From assembly GCA_035559315.1 (NCBI GenBank), contig DATMBJ010000123.1:1-64000 (forward strand): a DNA stretch of 64,000 nucleotides. Direction: 5' to 3'. The stretch is from DATLZM01 sp035559315. GTDB lineage: Bacteria; Actinomycetota; UBA4738; HRBIN12. Shown here piece after piece: positions 16,366-24,004 of this stretch. The notes beneath the pieces are model-generated. The model was not told the DNA's origin and made no database searches. It saw nothing but the letters and a program-made list of their open reading frames with translations. The translations under genes were made by a program, and so were the position numbers. Position 1 is the stretch's first letter; every line of letters begins with the position of its first letter.

Positions 16366-17129
16366 GCGCGGCGCGGGACCGACCGGCCGCCGCCCGGACC
16401 TTCCCCGGGCGGCGGTCGGAGCCCGGCCAGGGCCCGGGCCCTGGCCAGCACGGCGTCGAGCATGGGCCCGGTGAGCTTCCCGGTGAACGTGTTCTGCTGG
16501 CTGGGGTGGAAGCTCCCGAGGAGCCGGTAGGGGCCGACGGCGGCCTCCGCCCCGTGCCCGAACCGGGGGCGGGGGCGGACGGAGAACCCCCGCGCGGCCA
16601 GGGCCCGGAGCGCCGCGTCCCAGGCGAACGCGCCGAGGGCCACGAGCACGCGGACGTCCTCCAACATCGACAGCTCCCGAACCAGGAAGGGGAGGCACCG
16701 GTCGCGCTCGTCGGGCGTGGGGCGGTTCCCGGGCGGCGCGCACCGCACCGCCGCGGCCAGGTAGGCGCCCCGCAGCCGGAGCCCGTCACCCGGGCCGACC
16801 GAGACCGGGCGGTTCGCGAAGCCCGTCCGGTGGAGGGCGGCGAACAGGAAGTCCCCCGAGCGGTCCCCGGTGAAGATCCGGCCGGTGCGGTTCCCCCCGT
16901 GGGCGGCCGGGGCCAGCCCGACGATCAGGACCCGGGCCCGGGGGTCCCCGAACCCCGGGACCGGCCGGCCCCAGTACACCTGGTCGGCGAACCGGCGGGT
17001 GCGGGTGCGGGCCACCTCCTCCCGCCACGCCACCAGGCGGGGACAGGCCCGGCAGGCCGCCACCTCCGCGGCGAGCGCGGCGAGCCCCGGGTGGGCGGGC
17101 GACTCGCGGAGCGCGTCCTCGGGGGCCAC
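16362..17129 (-). CDS. udgB: Uracil-DNA glycosylase, family 5 (UDGb)
   Basis: Base-excision repair enzyme (255 aa) that removes uracil and other deaminated bases from DNA. Motif A is GLAPAAHGGNRTGRIFTGD; it lacks the usual catalytic Asp/Asn, which is diagnostic of family 5. Motif B is SFHPSQQNTFTGKLT with His208. Four Cys (26, 29, 130, 145) would hold the 4Fe-4S cluster. GTG 17129 is supported by TACCAT 6 nt upstream. High GC genomes suffer more cytosine deamination, so the extra glycosylase fits the organism. Confidence 0.92.
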   Translation of the reverse strand: MAPEDALRESPAHPGLAALAAEVAACRACPRLVAWREEVARTRTRRFADQVYWGRPVPGFGDPRARVLIVGLAPAAHGGNRTGRIFTGDRSGDFLFAALHRTGFANRPVSVGPGDGLRLRGAYLAAAVRCAPPGNRPTPDERDRCLPFLVRELSMLEDVRVLVALGAFAWDAALRALAARGFSVRPRPRFGHGAEAAVGPYRLLGSFHPSQQNTFTGKLTGPMLDAVLARARALAGLRPPPGEGPGGGRSVPRRA

Positions 17130-17135
17130 GGCCGG

Positions 17136-17141
17136 ATGGTA
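17136..17141 (-). promoter_or_regulatory. -10 hexamer of the uracil-DNA glycosylase gene
   Basis: TACCAT on the minus strand, 6 nt before the GTG start at 17129; predicted leaderless. Confidence 0.45.
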
Positions 17142-17191
17142 GCCCTTCGACCTCCTCCGACCGCCGGAACCCCCGCCCCCCGGATGGGTGA

Positions 17192-17220
17192 TTCCCTCCC
17201 GGACGGCGAGCGCCTAGGCT
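17192..17220 (+). promoter_or_regulatory. Promoter of the Flp pilin gene
   Basis: TTCCCT (17192-17197), 17-nt spacer, TAGGCT (17215-17220). This gives a leader of about 35 nt carrying the GGAGGAGG ribosome site, unlike the leaderless neighbours. Confidence 0.45.
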
Positions 17221-17261
17221 TACGGGAACCGGTCCGCCGGGCCGGCGGAGGAGGTCCACGC

Positions 17262-17480
17262 GTGGTTCTCCGGGTGGTCGCGGGAACGCAGGTCGCGTGG
17301 TGGCGGCTCCGCTCCCGTCTCGGCGCGGAGCGGGGCGCGACCGCGATCGAGTACGCCATCATGCTCGCGTTCATCGCCGCGGTGATCGTGGCGGCGGTGA
17401 CCCTGCTCGGCCAGAACACCCAGCGGCCGTTCTCCCAGGTGTGCCAGGAGGGTTTCGGGGGCGGGACCGCCTGCAGCTGA
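17262..17480 (+). CDS. Flp/Fap type IVb pilin subunit
   Basis: Small pilin precursor (72 aa). After a basic leader of about 25 residues comes the class motif RGATAIEYAIMLAFIAAVIV, with prepilin cleavage expected just after the Gly and Glu5 of the mature protein present. The C-terminal 20 residues include a Cys pair (Cys at VCQEG and the penultimate residue) that could form a disulfide. The GTG at 17262 has a strong GGAGGAGG at 17247-17254. No tad assembly genes (tadA, tadB, prepilin peptidase) are in the window, so it must use machinery encoded elsewhere. Confidence 0.87.
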   Translation: MVLRVVAGTQVAWWRLRSRLGAERGATAIEYAIMLAFIAAVIVAAVTLLGQNTQRPFSQVCQEGFGGGTACS

Positions 17481-17528
17481 GCGCCTCCGCGGGGCGCTGG
17501 CCGTGGCGCCTCGCTCCCCGGGCATGAG

Positions 17529-17564
17529 CGTTCGGCCGTAGGCGACGCTGCCGTCCCCCGAACG
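17529..17564. other. Inverted repeat between the pilin and PGRP genes
   Basis: cgttcgg (17529-17535) and ccgaacg (17558-17564) are perfect complements 22 nt apart, just upstream of the next promoter. It could be a terminator arm or an operator; the spacing suits a protein site better than a tight hairpin. Confidence 0.35.
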
Positions 17565-17569
17565 ACCGC

Positions 17570-17598
17570 TTGCCCCGGGCTCCTGCCTCCGGTAGAAG
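17570..17598 (+). promoter_or_regulatory. Promoter of the PGRP amidase gene
   Basis: TTGCCC (17570-17575), 17-nt spacer, TAGAAG (17593-17598), 25 nt before the ATG. Confidence 0.42.
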
Positions 17599-17623
17599 GT
17601 GGGGGCCGGCCGCGCCGGCGCCC

Positions 17624-19174
17624 ATGGCCGAGAGGAAGACCTTCCCCGGAGCGTTGAGGCTCGCCCTCGCGTCGGCGGCCGCCGCCGCGCTGGTCGCGGG
17701 CGGCCTGCCGTTCGCGGGACGGGCCGCCGTCCCCGAGACCGTGCTCAGAGCGGTCGCCGTTCCGTCGCGCGCGCTCCTCCCCTCGGGGCCAGGGCTCGCG
17801 CTCCGGTCCGAGGGGCTCGCGGCGGCCACGCGGGTCCGCACCCCGGCGGTCCGGGTCTGCGCGCCGATCTGGTCCACGGCCCTGGCCCTCGCGTGGGAGC
17901 AGCCGGCCGGGGGCCTGGTCCGGGCCCTGGTCCGGGCCGGCGGCCGGGCCGCGAGGCTGGCGGCCGAGGGGGGGCCGGACCCGGGGACGCCGGAGTTCCG
18001 CCCCGGCGAGCGGGGGACGAACCTGCTCTGGACCGGGGGCGGGCGGTGCGCCCGGATCTCGCTCGCGCTGCCCGGCGGCGCCGTGGTCCGAGACCTCCGT
18101 GTCCTCTTCCTCAACAGCTCGGGGACCGCCGCGGGCCCCGGCTCCGGCCCTCCGAACGAGGGCCCCGCGGCGGCCGCGCCCGCCGGCCTCCAGGCGGCCC
18201 TGGCCCAGACCCCGGACCCCGTCCTCGTGACCCGCGAGCAGTGGGGCGCCGACCCGGCCCTCATGAACTGCACCCCGGGCGTGGCCGACGAGGTCCGGAT
18301 GGGCTTCGTCCACCACACGGCGGGGACCAACGACTACTCGCCCGAGGAGTCGGACGACGTCGTCCGGGCGATCTACGCGTACCACACCCAGGGCCGCGGG
18401 TGGTGCGACATCGCCTACAACTTCCTGATCGACCGCTACGGGACGGTCTTCGAGGGCCGCGCGGGCGGCCCGACGCTGCCGGTGATCGGGGCCGCCACCC
18501 AGGGGTTCAACACCGGCAGCTTCTCGGTGTCGATGATCGGGAACTTCGACGCGGCGGCGCCGCCCAGACCCGCGATGCGGGCCCTCCGACGGCTGCTCGC
18601 CTGGCGGCTGGACGTCGCGCACGTCCCGGCGCTCGGCCGCGCCACGATGGTGTCGGGGGGCGGGGACAACACCCGCTACGCCGCGGGCACCCTGGTCCGC
18701 CTCCCGGTGATCGCGGGCCACCGGGACACGGGCTACACGGACTGCCCGGGGGAGGCGCTCTACGGGAGGCTCCCCGAGATCCGCCCGAAGGTGGCGGTGC
18801 TCGGGATCCCCAAGATCTACCGGCCTCGCCTCTCGAGCGAGGAGGTCCCGCCGGGGACGACCGACCTCCGGATCCGGGCCCGGGGATCGGAGCCGCTCAC
18901 GTGGAGCGTCGCGGCGTACGACGCGGGCGGCGCGCTGATCGCGACCTTCCCGCCCGCCACCGGCGACCGCCTCCGCCTCGTCTGGGGCGGCGGGTCCGGG
19001 ACCGCGCTGCCCACGGCCCCCGGCGCCTACGCCGTCTCGATCGAGGCGCGGGACGCGGCCGGACGGATCGCGCGTCCCGCGGTCCTCACGCTCCTCGTCG
19101 GCCCCCCGCCCTCGCCGAGCCCGACCCCGTCCCCGGGTCCCACGCCCTCCGCGAGCGCGACGCCGTCTCCTTAG
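17624..19174 (+). CDS. Secreted PGRP-type N-acetylmuramoyl-L-alanine amidase
   Basis: Cell-wall amidase (516 aa). Residues 1-33 form a signal peptide ending near GRAA. A variable region follows to about residue 200. The PGRP/amidase_2 domain (about 205-390) has VTREQWGADP, zinc His in GFVHHTAGTND, the family segment GWCDIAYNFLIDRYGTVFEG, and the second ligand set in AGHRDTGYTDCPG. After it comes a FlgD-like Ig fold, then a Pro/Ser/Thr-rich C-terminal tail of about 25 residues that may be wall-associated. I chose ATG 17624 because the signal peptide begins there. It would trim peptide side chains during growth or division. Confidence 0.86.
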   Translation: MAERKTFPGALRLALASAAAAALVAGGLPFAGRAAVPETVLRAVAVPSRALLPSGPGLALRSEGLAAATRVRTPAVRVCAPIWSTALALAWEQPAGGLVRALVRAGGRAARLAAEGGPDPGTPEFRPGERGTNLLWTGGGRCARISLALPGGAVVRDLRVLFLNSSGTAAGPGSGPPNEGPAAAAPAGLQAALAQTPDPVLVTREQWGADPALMNCTPGVADEVRMGFVHHTAGTNDYSPEESDDVVRAIYAYHTQGRGWCDIAYNFLIDRYGTVFEGRAGGPTLPVIGAATQGFNTGSFSVSMIGNFDAAAPPRPAMRALRRLLAWRLDVAHVPALGRATMVSGGGDNTRYAAGTLVRLPVIAGHRDTGYTDCPGEALYGRLPEIRPKVAVLGIPKIYRPRLSSEEVPPGTTDLRIRARGSEPLTWSVAAYDAGGALIATFPPATGDRLRLVWGGGSGTALPTAPGAYAVSIEARDAAGRIARPAVLTLLVGPPPSPSPTPSPGPTPSASATPSP

Positions 19175-19569
19175 GCTCGGAGGTCGAGGAACCGGACCGA
19201 CGCCTCCTCGAAGGCCTCGAGCGGCGCGAGCAGGTCGTCGATCAGGCCCACGAGACCCTCGAACCCGCCGGGGTCGGGGGCCTCGAGGCGCAGCCGCTCG
19301 GCGGTCGCCCCGGCCTCGGCGAGGGCCGATCGGCACCGCTCCCAGACCTCCGCCACGGCGGGGTGCCGCCAGGCGGGCATGCCCCGTTCGGCCTCCCGGA
19401 GCTCGTCCTCGAATGCGAGGAGGGCCTCGGCGAGGGGGCGGCCCGGCAGGCGGGCGGTGGGGACGGCCGCGGTGAGCTCGTCCTTGGCCCGCTCGACGCG
19501 GCGCAGGACCCGACGGAAGGCGTCGTGGGGGGCCCGGAGCTCCTCGGGGAGCCGCTTGCGCCGGAACAT
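19171..19569 (-). CDS. Conserved hypothetical helical protein
   Basis: 132-residue protein I do not recognise. It is mostly charged amphipathic helix (DAFRRVLRRVERAKDEL and a Leu/Glu-rich second half) without cysteines, signal peptide or membrane segments. This suggests a small helical bundle. It ends by overlapping the PGRP stop by 4 nt and begins 5 nt after the glycerophosphodiesterase stop, so it is probably the second gene of that operon. No function can be proposed. Confidence 0.6.
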   Translation of the reverse strand: MFRRKRLPEELRAPHDAFRRVLRRVERAKDELTAAVPTARLPGRPLAEALLAFEDELREAERGMPAWRHPAVAEVWERCRSALAEAGATAERLRLEAPDPGGFEGLVGLIDDLLAPLEAFEEASVRFLDLRA

Positions 19570-19574
19570 CGGGG

Positions 19575-20345
19575 TCAGCCGATCGCCGCCAGCGCGGTGG
19601 CGGGGTCGTTGGTCGCCACCGCGTCCACGCCCCAGCCGAAGAGGGTCGCGATCGTCGCCGGGTCGTCCACGGTCCAGGTCCCGAGCCGGAGCCCCGCCGC
19701 GTGGACCCGTTCCACGAACGCCGGCCCCGCGGCCAGCACGGCGTCGACCTCGGGCAGAAGGAGGTCGTGGCGAGCCCCGGCCGCGAGCCGGAGCGCGTCG
19801 TCGGCCGGGAGCGACGCGGTGGTGAGGAGGCCGGTGGGGACGTCGGGCGCGAGCTGGCGGGAACGGCGCACCGTCGAGGGGTTGAACGACGTGATCACGA
19901 CGGGGCCGACGAACGCCACCCGGTCGAGCTCCGCCAGGGTGGCCTGGAGCGTGGCCTCCCGCGCCGGGTCGTACCCCGGCTCCCCCGGGAGGTGCTTGAT
20001 CTCGATGTCCACGCCGGCGCGCCCCGAGAGCAGCTCGAGGGCCTCCCGGAGCGAGGGGACCGGGAGCCGCCTCCCCTGCCACCGACCCGCCGAGAACCGC
20101 CGCAGCTCCTCGAAGGTGAGCTGGTGGACCAGGCCCCGCCCGTCGGTCGTACGGGAGACGTCGGCGTCGTGCAGGATCACGGGCACGCCGTCGGCGGTGA
20201 GCCGGACGTCGAACTCCACCATCTTCGCCCCGGCGCGCACCGCGGCCTCGAAGGCCTCCAGGGTGTTCTCCGGGTGGGTGGCCGAGGCCCCTCGGTGGGC
20301 GACGACGAGGGGGAACCACGAGGGGTCGATACGCCGTCCCGCCAC
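19575..20345 (-). CDS. Glycerophosphodiester phosphodiesterase
   Basis: Cytoplasmic-type enzyme (256 aa) that cleaves glycerophosphodiesters to glycerol-3-P and an alcohol. The GDPD motif is VVAHRGASATHPENTLEAFEAA; catalytic His and Arg are in AHRG, and FDVRLTADGVPVILHDADV provides metal ligands and the second catalytic His. There is no signal peptide, so it would act on imported or recycled lipid head groups (UgpQ-like). The GTG at 20345 has GGAGG nearby. It is divergent from whiB, and a TATACT (complement of 20382-20387) may drive it from within the whiB promoter. Confidence 0.9.
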   Translation of the reverse strand: MAGRRIDPSWFPLVVAHRGASATHPENTLEAFEAAVRAGAKMVEFDVRLTADGVPVILHDADVSRTTDGRGLVHQLTFEELRRFSAGRWQGRRLPVPSLREALELLSGRAGVDIEIKHLPGEPGYDPAREATLQATLAELDRVAFVGPVVITSFNPSTVRRSRQLAPDVPTGLLTTASLPADDALRLAAGARHDLLLPEVDAVLAAGPAFVERVHAAGLRLGTWTVDDPATIATLFGWGVDAVATNDPATALAAIG

Positions 20346-20359
20346 TTCCTCCCTCCGCG

Positions 20360-20389
20360 TTGCCCGCGCCCGAGCTCGCGCAGTATAGT
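20360..20389 (+). promoter_or_regulatory. Promoter of whiB
   Basis: TTGCCC (20360-20365), 18-nt spacer, TATAGT (20384-20389): the best -10 in the window. It predicts a 5' leader of about 58 nt. The minus-strand TATACT for the phosphodiesterase overlaps this -10. Confidence 0.6.
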
Positions 20390-20453
20390 CCGGCCCACCT
20401 TCGGCCCGGCCGGGGCGGGCCCTGCAGCTGTGGTCCGGTGAGAGGGGGGACGC

Positions 20454-20711
20454 GTGGACTGGATCCGGCGTGCGCGCTGCCGGGACGAGGACCCCGAGCT
20501 GTTCTTCCCCATCGGCACGACCGGGCCCGCCGCCTCCCAGCTCGCGCGGGCCAAGGCCGTCTGCCGTCTCTGTCCGGTCCGGGTCGAGTGCCTGGAGTGG
20601 GCCCTCGAGACCGGGCAGGACGCCGGGGTCTGGGGCGGGCTCTCCGAGGAGGAGCGCCGCGCCCTGCGGAGGCTCCGGGTGCGGAGCGGGCGGGTGGCCG
20701 CGGTCTCCTGA
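20454..20711 (+). CDS. whiB1: WhiB-family Fe-S transcription regulator, WhiB1-like
   Basis: Actinobacteria-specific regulator (85 aa) holding a 4Fe-4S cluster through Cys9, Cys37, Cys40 and Cys46. The turn GVWGG (58-62) and the basic C-terminus RRLRVRSGR bind the sigma factor and DNA. The N-terminus RCRDEDPELFF and the whole length match WhiB1, the essential NO-responsive member, better than WhiB2, WhiB3 or WhiB7. The GTG start has an AGGGGGG ribosome site. It sits alone behind its own promoter, as WhiB1 usually does. The 3' end is partly duplicated just downstream. Confidence 0.92.
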   Translation: MDWIRRARCRDEDPELFFPIGTTGPAASQLARAKAVCRLCPVRVECLEWALETGQDAGVWGGLSEEERRALRRLRVRSGRVAAVS

Positions 20712-20756
20712 GCCGTCCGGCGCCCGGGGAGCGGGTGGGCGCGGTGTCCTGAGCGG
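20690..20756 (+). repeat. Imperfect direct repeat of the whiB 3' end
   Basis: Bases 20690-20715, covering the last codons and stop of whiB, recur at 20731-20756 with 23 of 26 positions identical, at a 41-nt offset. The three differences are all C/G exchanges. The second copy lies outside the gene. Confidence 0.75.
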
Positions 20757-20814
20757 CCGCGGCCCGTGGGCGTGGCCCGGGCGTCCCCGGGCGCGCGCTG
20801 GGACCGGGCTCGCG

Positions 20815-21483
20815 TCAGACCCGGCTCGAGGGGCAGAGGTGGTTCACCACGCACGCCTCGCAGCGAGGCGTGGGGGCCTTGCACACCGCCCGACCGTGCT
20901 CGATGAGCGCGTAGGTGAACCGGAACCAGTGCCGACGGGGCACCAGCCGCATCAGGTCCCGCTCGATCTTGTCGGGGTCCTTCTCCCCGGAGAACCCGAG
21001 GCGCTGGGCGAGGCGGCGGACGTGGGTGTCGACGGCGATGCCCTCGACCTTCCCGTAGGCGTTCCCGAGGACGATGTTCGCGGTCTTCCGCGCGACGCCG
21101 GGGAGCGTGAGGAGCTCCTCCATGGAGTCGGGGACCCGTCCCCCGTAGGCCTCCACGATCCGGCGGCACGCCCCGCGGATGGCCCTGGCCTTCTGGTTGA
21201 AGAACCCCGTCGGCTTGATGTCGCGGGCGAGCTCCTCCTCCGGTACGCGGAGGTAGTCCTCGGGGCGCCGGTACTTCCGGAACAGGGTCTCGGTCACCCG
21301 GTTCACGCGCTCGTCCGTGCATTGCGCGGAGAGGATGGTGGCCACGAGGAGCTCCAGCGGGTTCGAGAACCGCAGCGCCACCTTGGCGTCGGGGTACTCC
21401 CGGAGCAGGAGCCGGACCACCTCGGGCGCCCGCTCCTCCGCCGAGCTCTCCCTCGTGAGGCTCTTGCCCTTCCGCCCGGGCAT
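20815..21483 (-). CDS. nth: Endonuclease III
   Basis: Bifunctional DNA glycosylase/AP lyase (222 aa) for oxidised pyrimidines. The HhH motif LPGVARKTANIVLG carries catalytic Lys133, and VDTHVRRLAQRLG carries catalytic Asp152. The C-terminal 4Fe-4S loop is Cys201-X6-Cys208-X2-Cys211-X5-Cys217. Its ATG overlaps the last base of the EamA stop, so the two are translationally coupled. In mycobacteria nth also sits near other transcription regulators. Confidence 0.93.
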   Translation of the reverse strand: MPGRKGKSLTRESSAEERAPEVVRLLLREYPDAKVALRFSNPLELLVATILSAQCTDERVNRVTETLFRKYRRPEDYLRVPEEELARDIKPTGFFNQKARAIRGACRRIVEAYGGRVPDSMEELLTLPGVARKTANIVLGNAYGKVEGIAVDTHVRRLAQRLGFSGEKDPDKIERDLMRLVPRRHWFRFTYALIEHGRAVCKAPTPRCEACVVNHLCPSSRV

Positions 21484-22412
21484 CAGCGCCCTCCCCCGAC
21501 GACCACCCCGGCCTCCTCGCGCTCGGCGGCCCGCTGGCCGCCCAGGCGGGCCACCGCGAGCCCGACCACGACCAGGGTCGCGCCGAGGACCTGCTCGGCG
21601 CGGACCCGTTCGCCCAGGACCATGACGGCCAGCGCCCCTGCGAGGACCGGCACCAGGAACCCGTACCCGACCGTCCTCGCGACCCCCCGGCGATGGATCG
21701 CCCAGTTCCACAGGCCGTAGGCGAGGTAGACCGGCCCGACGACGGCGTAGGCAAGGATGGCCCAGGAGCGGAGGCTCACCGCGCCCCAGTCCTGGGCCGC
21801 CGCCGCCGGCGCCCCCACCAGCGCGACCAGCACGCCCCCCGTCGCGAGCCCGTAGGCCAGGAGCTCGCGGGAGGAGTACCTGGCCGAGAGCGGCTTGGTC
21901 ACGACGCCGTACGCGCCGAACGCCGCGGCGGCGCCCAGCGAGAGCACGTCGCCGGGCCTCGCCGCGGCGAAGGCCTCCCATGCCCGGAGGAAGACGGCCA
22001 CCCCCGCGAACCCCACCGCCACCCCCGCGACCTCGACCGGCCCGGGTCGGTCCAGGCCGAGGAGCCAGGCGAACAGGACCGAGAAGATCGGGTGGGTCGA
22101 GATCAGGATCGCGCTGGCCAGCGCCGAGGTCCGGTCCAGCCCGAGCACGAAGCCCATCTGGTAGAGGAAGAAGCCCGTCAGGCCCGACGCCAGGAGCGCG
22201 GGGAGGTCCTCGCGACGGGGCCGGGTGCGCCGTCGCGAGGCCGCGAGGAGCGCGAGCGAGAAGGCCACCATCACCGCGAACCGGACCGCCGTGAACGCGA
22301 CGGGGTCGACGTCCCGCCACGCGACCTTGAAGACCGTGAACGTGGACGCCCACATGAGCGCGACCGAGAGGAGGGCGGCGTCGACGGCGAGATCGCCTCG
22401 GCGGCGGGCCAT
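21483..22412 (-). CDS. EamA/DMT-family transporter
   Basis: Ten-helix membrane exporter (309 aa) of the drug/metabolite superfamily, built of two five-helix EamA repeats. The first starts VALMWASTFTVFKVAW, and the second covers about residues 155-290 and ends VMVLGERVRAEQVLGATLVVVG. Substrate is unknown. The ATG is preceded at 6 nt by TAGACT, consistent with a leaderless transcript. It is co-transcribed with nth downstream, though the link between them is probably not functional. Confidence 0.87.
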   Translation of the reverse strand: MARRRGDLAVDAALLSVALMWASTFTVFKVAWRDVDPVAFTAVRFAVMVAFSLALLAASRRRTRPRREDLPALLASGLTGFFLYQMGFVLGLDRTSALASAILISTHPIFSVLFAWLLGLDRPGPVEVAGVAVGFAGVAVFLRAWEAFAAARPGDVLSLGAAAAFGAYGVVTKPLSARYSSRELLAYGLATGGVLVALVGAPAAAAQDWGAVSLRSWAILAYAVVGPVYLAYGLWNWAIHRRGVARTVGYGFLVPVLAGALAVMVLGERVRAEQVLGATLVVVGLAVARLGGQRAAEREEAGVVVGGGR

Positions 22413-22418
22413 GCGCCC

Positions 22419-22424
22419 AGTCTA
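22419..22424 (-). promoter_or_regulatory. -10 hexamer of the EamA transporter gene
   Basis: TAGACT on the minus strand, 6 nt before the ATG at 22412. Confidence 0.43.
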
Positions 22425-22464
22425 CGAGCGCGGGTCGGGCCCCCGTGGACGGCCGCCGTGGCGC

Positions 22465-23211
22465 TCAGCTGGACAGGAGCGCGAGGGGGAACGCCTCCCC
22501 CGCCGCGAACGTCCGCCACGCCCCGTCGGCCAGGACGTGGACCCCGCCGCGGCCCAGGACCGACCAGGAGGTCCCGTCCCCCACGATCGCGGTCTCCTCG
22601 TCGATCCCCACGAAGACGGCGCCCGCGGGGACCGACGCGAGGATGAACCGGCGGGCCCCGGGGATCCAGGAGTCGACGATGTCCCAGTGGGGACCGAAGA
22701 GGACCCCCCGGACGACCCCGAGCCCTGGCTTCCAGAGGTCGGGGCCGAGCTCGGTCACCCCGGTGTCGTAGGTGCGCTCGGTGAGGCACGCCACCCCGGC
22801 GCTGCACCCCGCGTAGGCGAGCCCCCGATCCAGCTCCGTCTCGAGCTCGCGCCAGAAAGGCGTGCCCGCGAGGGTCCGGGCGAGGTACGCGGGGTTGCCG
22901 CCGGAGAAGTAGACGGCCGAGGCCCGGGCCAGGGGCTCGACGAGGTCGGGCCGCGCGGCGTCCGCCCGGCTCTTGAGCGGGAGCACCTCGGCGCGGACCC
23001 CGAGCGCCTCGAAGTGGGCGACCCCCTTCGCCCCCCACCTCTCGAAGACGTCGTCGCCCTCCGGGGCCGAGGCCGTGGGGAGGACCAAGACGCCGCCGTC
23101 TCCCCCGCGCGCGTGCCCCAGCACCCAACGGTCGACCTCGACGCTCCACGGCTCGAACTCGCCGGAGCCCAGGAGGGCCACGACCCGCCCGCTGGGGGTG
23201 GCATCACGCAT
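22465..23211 (-). CDS. Peptidase S51-like (cyanophycinase/dipeptidase E fold) protein
   Basis: 248-residue protein with the class I glutamine-amidotransferase-like fold of the S51 family. VVALLGSGEFEPW is the N-terminal strand-turn, VYFSGGNPAYLARTL the oxyanion region, and AGCSAGVA holds the nucleophile Ser in the GxSAG elbow. No signal peptide. Dipeptidase E cleaves Asp-X dipeptides and cyanophycinase cleaves multi-Arg-Asp polymer; no cyanophycin synthetase is in the window. The start is ATG 23211; a GTG 15 nt upstream is possible. Confidence 0.75.
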   Translation of the reverse strand: MRDATPSGRVVALLGSGEFEPWSVEVDRWVLGHARGGDGGVLVLPTASAPEGDDVFERWGAKGVAHFEALGVRAEVLPLKSRADAARPDLVEPLARASAVYFSGGNPAYLARTLAGTPFWRELETELDRGLAYAGCSAGVACLTERTYDTGVTELGPDLWKPGLGVVRGVLFGPHWDIVDSWIPGARRFILASVPAGAVFVGIDEETAIVGDGTSWSVLGRGGVHVLADGAWRTFAAGEAFPLALLSS

Positions 23212-23287
23212 GCCGCTTCTTACCACGGCTCGCCCCGGGCCGGAAGGCCGCGCCCCGCCCCCACGGCTCGGCCCGGAGAACGAACGA

Positions 23288-23309
23288 GGGCGGCCCAGCC
23301 GGGCCGCCC
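23288..23309 (-). terminator. Terminator hairpin downstream of hsp20
   Basis: Perfect 9-bp stem gggcggccc (23288-23296) / gggccgccc (23301-23309), 4-nt loop, starting 24 nt after the hsp20 stop on the minus strand; no T run. Confidence 0.55.
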
Positions 23310-23332
23310 CGACGCTCGCGTCGAGCGCCGCC

Positions 23333-23812
23333 TCACTTCTTGCGGCCGCGGGCCGTCAGGACCTTGCGGAGCGGGCCGGTCTGCACCGGGATCCGCCGGG
23401 TCTCGCGACGCGCGCCCTTGGGCACGACCACCTCGAGCACCCCGCGATCGTAGGACGCCTTGATGCCGTCCACGTCGGCGGTCTCCGGGAGCAGGATCTC
23501 CCGCTCGAAGCGGCCGTACAGCGCCTCCGAGCGGATGTAGGTGTCGCCCTCCTCCCGGTGCTCCCGCCGGCGCTCCCCCGTGATCCGCAGCACGTTGTCG
23601 GAGACGGTGATCTCGACGTCCTTGTCGGGGTCGATCCCGGGCAGCTCAGCCCGGACCACGAGGTCCCCGTCGCGCTCGAACATCTCGACCGCAGGGGTCC
23701 AGGTCGCGAACGACAGCCGCGGCCCCTCGTCGAAGAACCGCCGGAACAGCTCCTGCGCCTCCCGCTGGAGGTCGAGCATGTCCCGCCAGGGGTCCCAACG
23801 GACCAGCGCCAT
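23333..23812 (-). CDS. hsp20: Small heat shock protein, Hsp20/alpha-crystallin
   Basis: Holdase chaperone (159 aa). MALVRWDPWRDMLDLQREA is the usual bacterial Hsp20 N-terminus. The alpha-crystallin domain spans about residues 45-140, with the ELPGIDPDKDVEITV strand and the signature YDRGVLEVVVPK. A C-terminal IPV motif (RRIPVQ) provides the oligomer contact. ATG 23812 was chosen over an upstream GTG because GGAGGAGG at 23822-23829 is correctly spaced only from the ATG. The 190-nt upstream gap holds an unusually AT-rich patch with an inverted repeat. It follows rsrA on the same strand. Confidence 0.92.
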   Translation of the reverse strand: MALVRWDPWRDMLDLQREAQELFRRFFDEGPRLSFATWTPAVEMFERDGDLVVRAELPGIDPDKDVEITVSDNVLRITGERRREHREEGDTYIRSEALYGRFEREILLPETADVDGIKASYDRGVLEVVVPKGARRETRRIPVQTGPLRKVLTARGRKK

Positions 23813-23879
23813 CGCGTCCACCTCCTCCGTTCAAGCGATCCAACCGAGGAAGCCGGCCGCCACGCGAGCCGGCGACTGT

Positions 23880-23903
23880 CTCACCTATGTCGATAGATGT
23901 GAG
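23880..23903. promoter_or_regulatory. Candidate operator upstream of hsp20
   Basis: Inverted repeat CTCAC-CTAT / ATAG-at-GTGAG (23880-23888 with 23893-23903), sitting in one of the few AT-rich patches of the window, about 70 nt before the hsp20 start. It does not match the HspR HAIR consensus or the CIRCE element. A TTGAAC lies upstream on the minus strand, but no well-spaced -10 was found. Confidence 0.4.
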
Positions 23904-24004
23904 CATCTCATCGTCAGGTTCAAGGGGGCCCGGCGGCGTTCGCGGAGGCATCGTCGGGGCGCGCCCCCGCCGAGGCGGGAAGGGGGTCCCCGAGGGGGAC
24001 GGAT

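Noticed and set aside
20731..20756. A second whiB gene fragment with coding potential
   Set aside because: Only 26 nt match, with no upstream Cys-containing segment; treated as a repeat.
23880..23903. HspR (HAIR) or CIRCE operator before hsp20
   Set aside because: The repeat arms CTCACCTAT/ATAGATGTGAG do not match CTTGAGT-N7-ACTCAAG or the CIRCE consensus.
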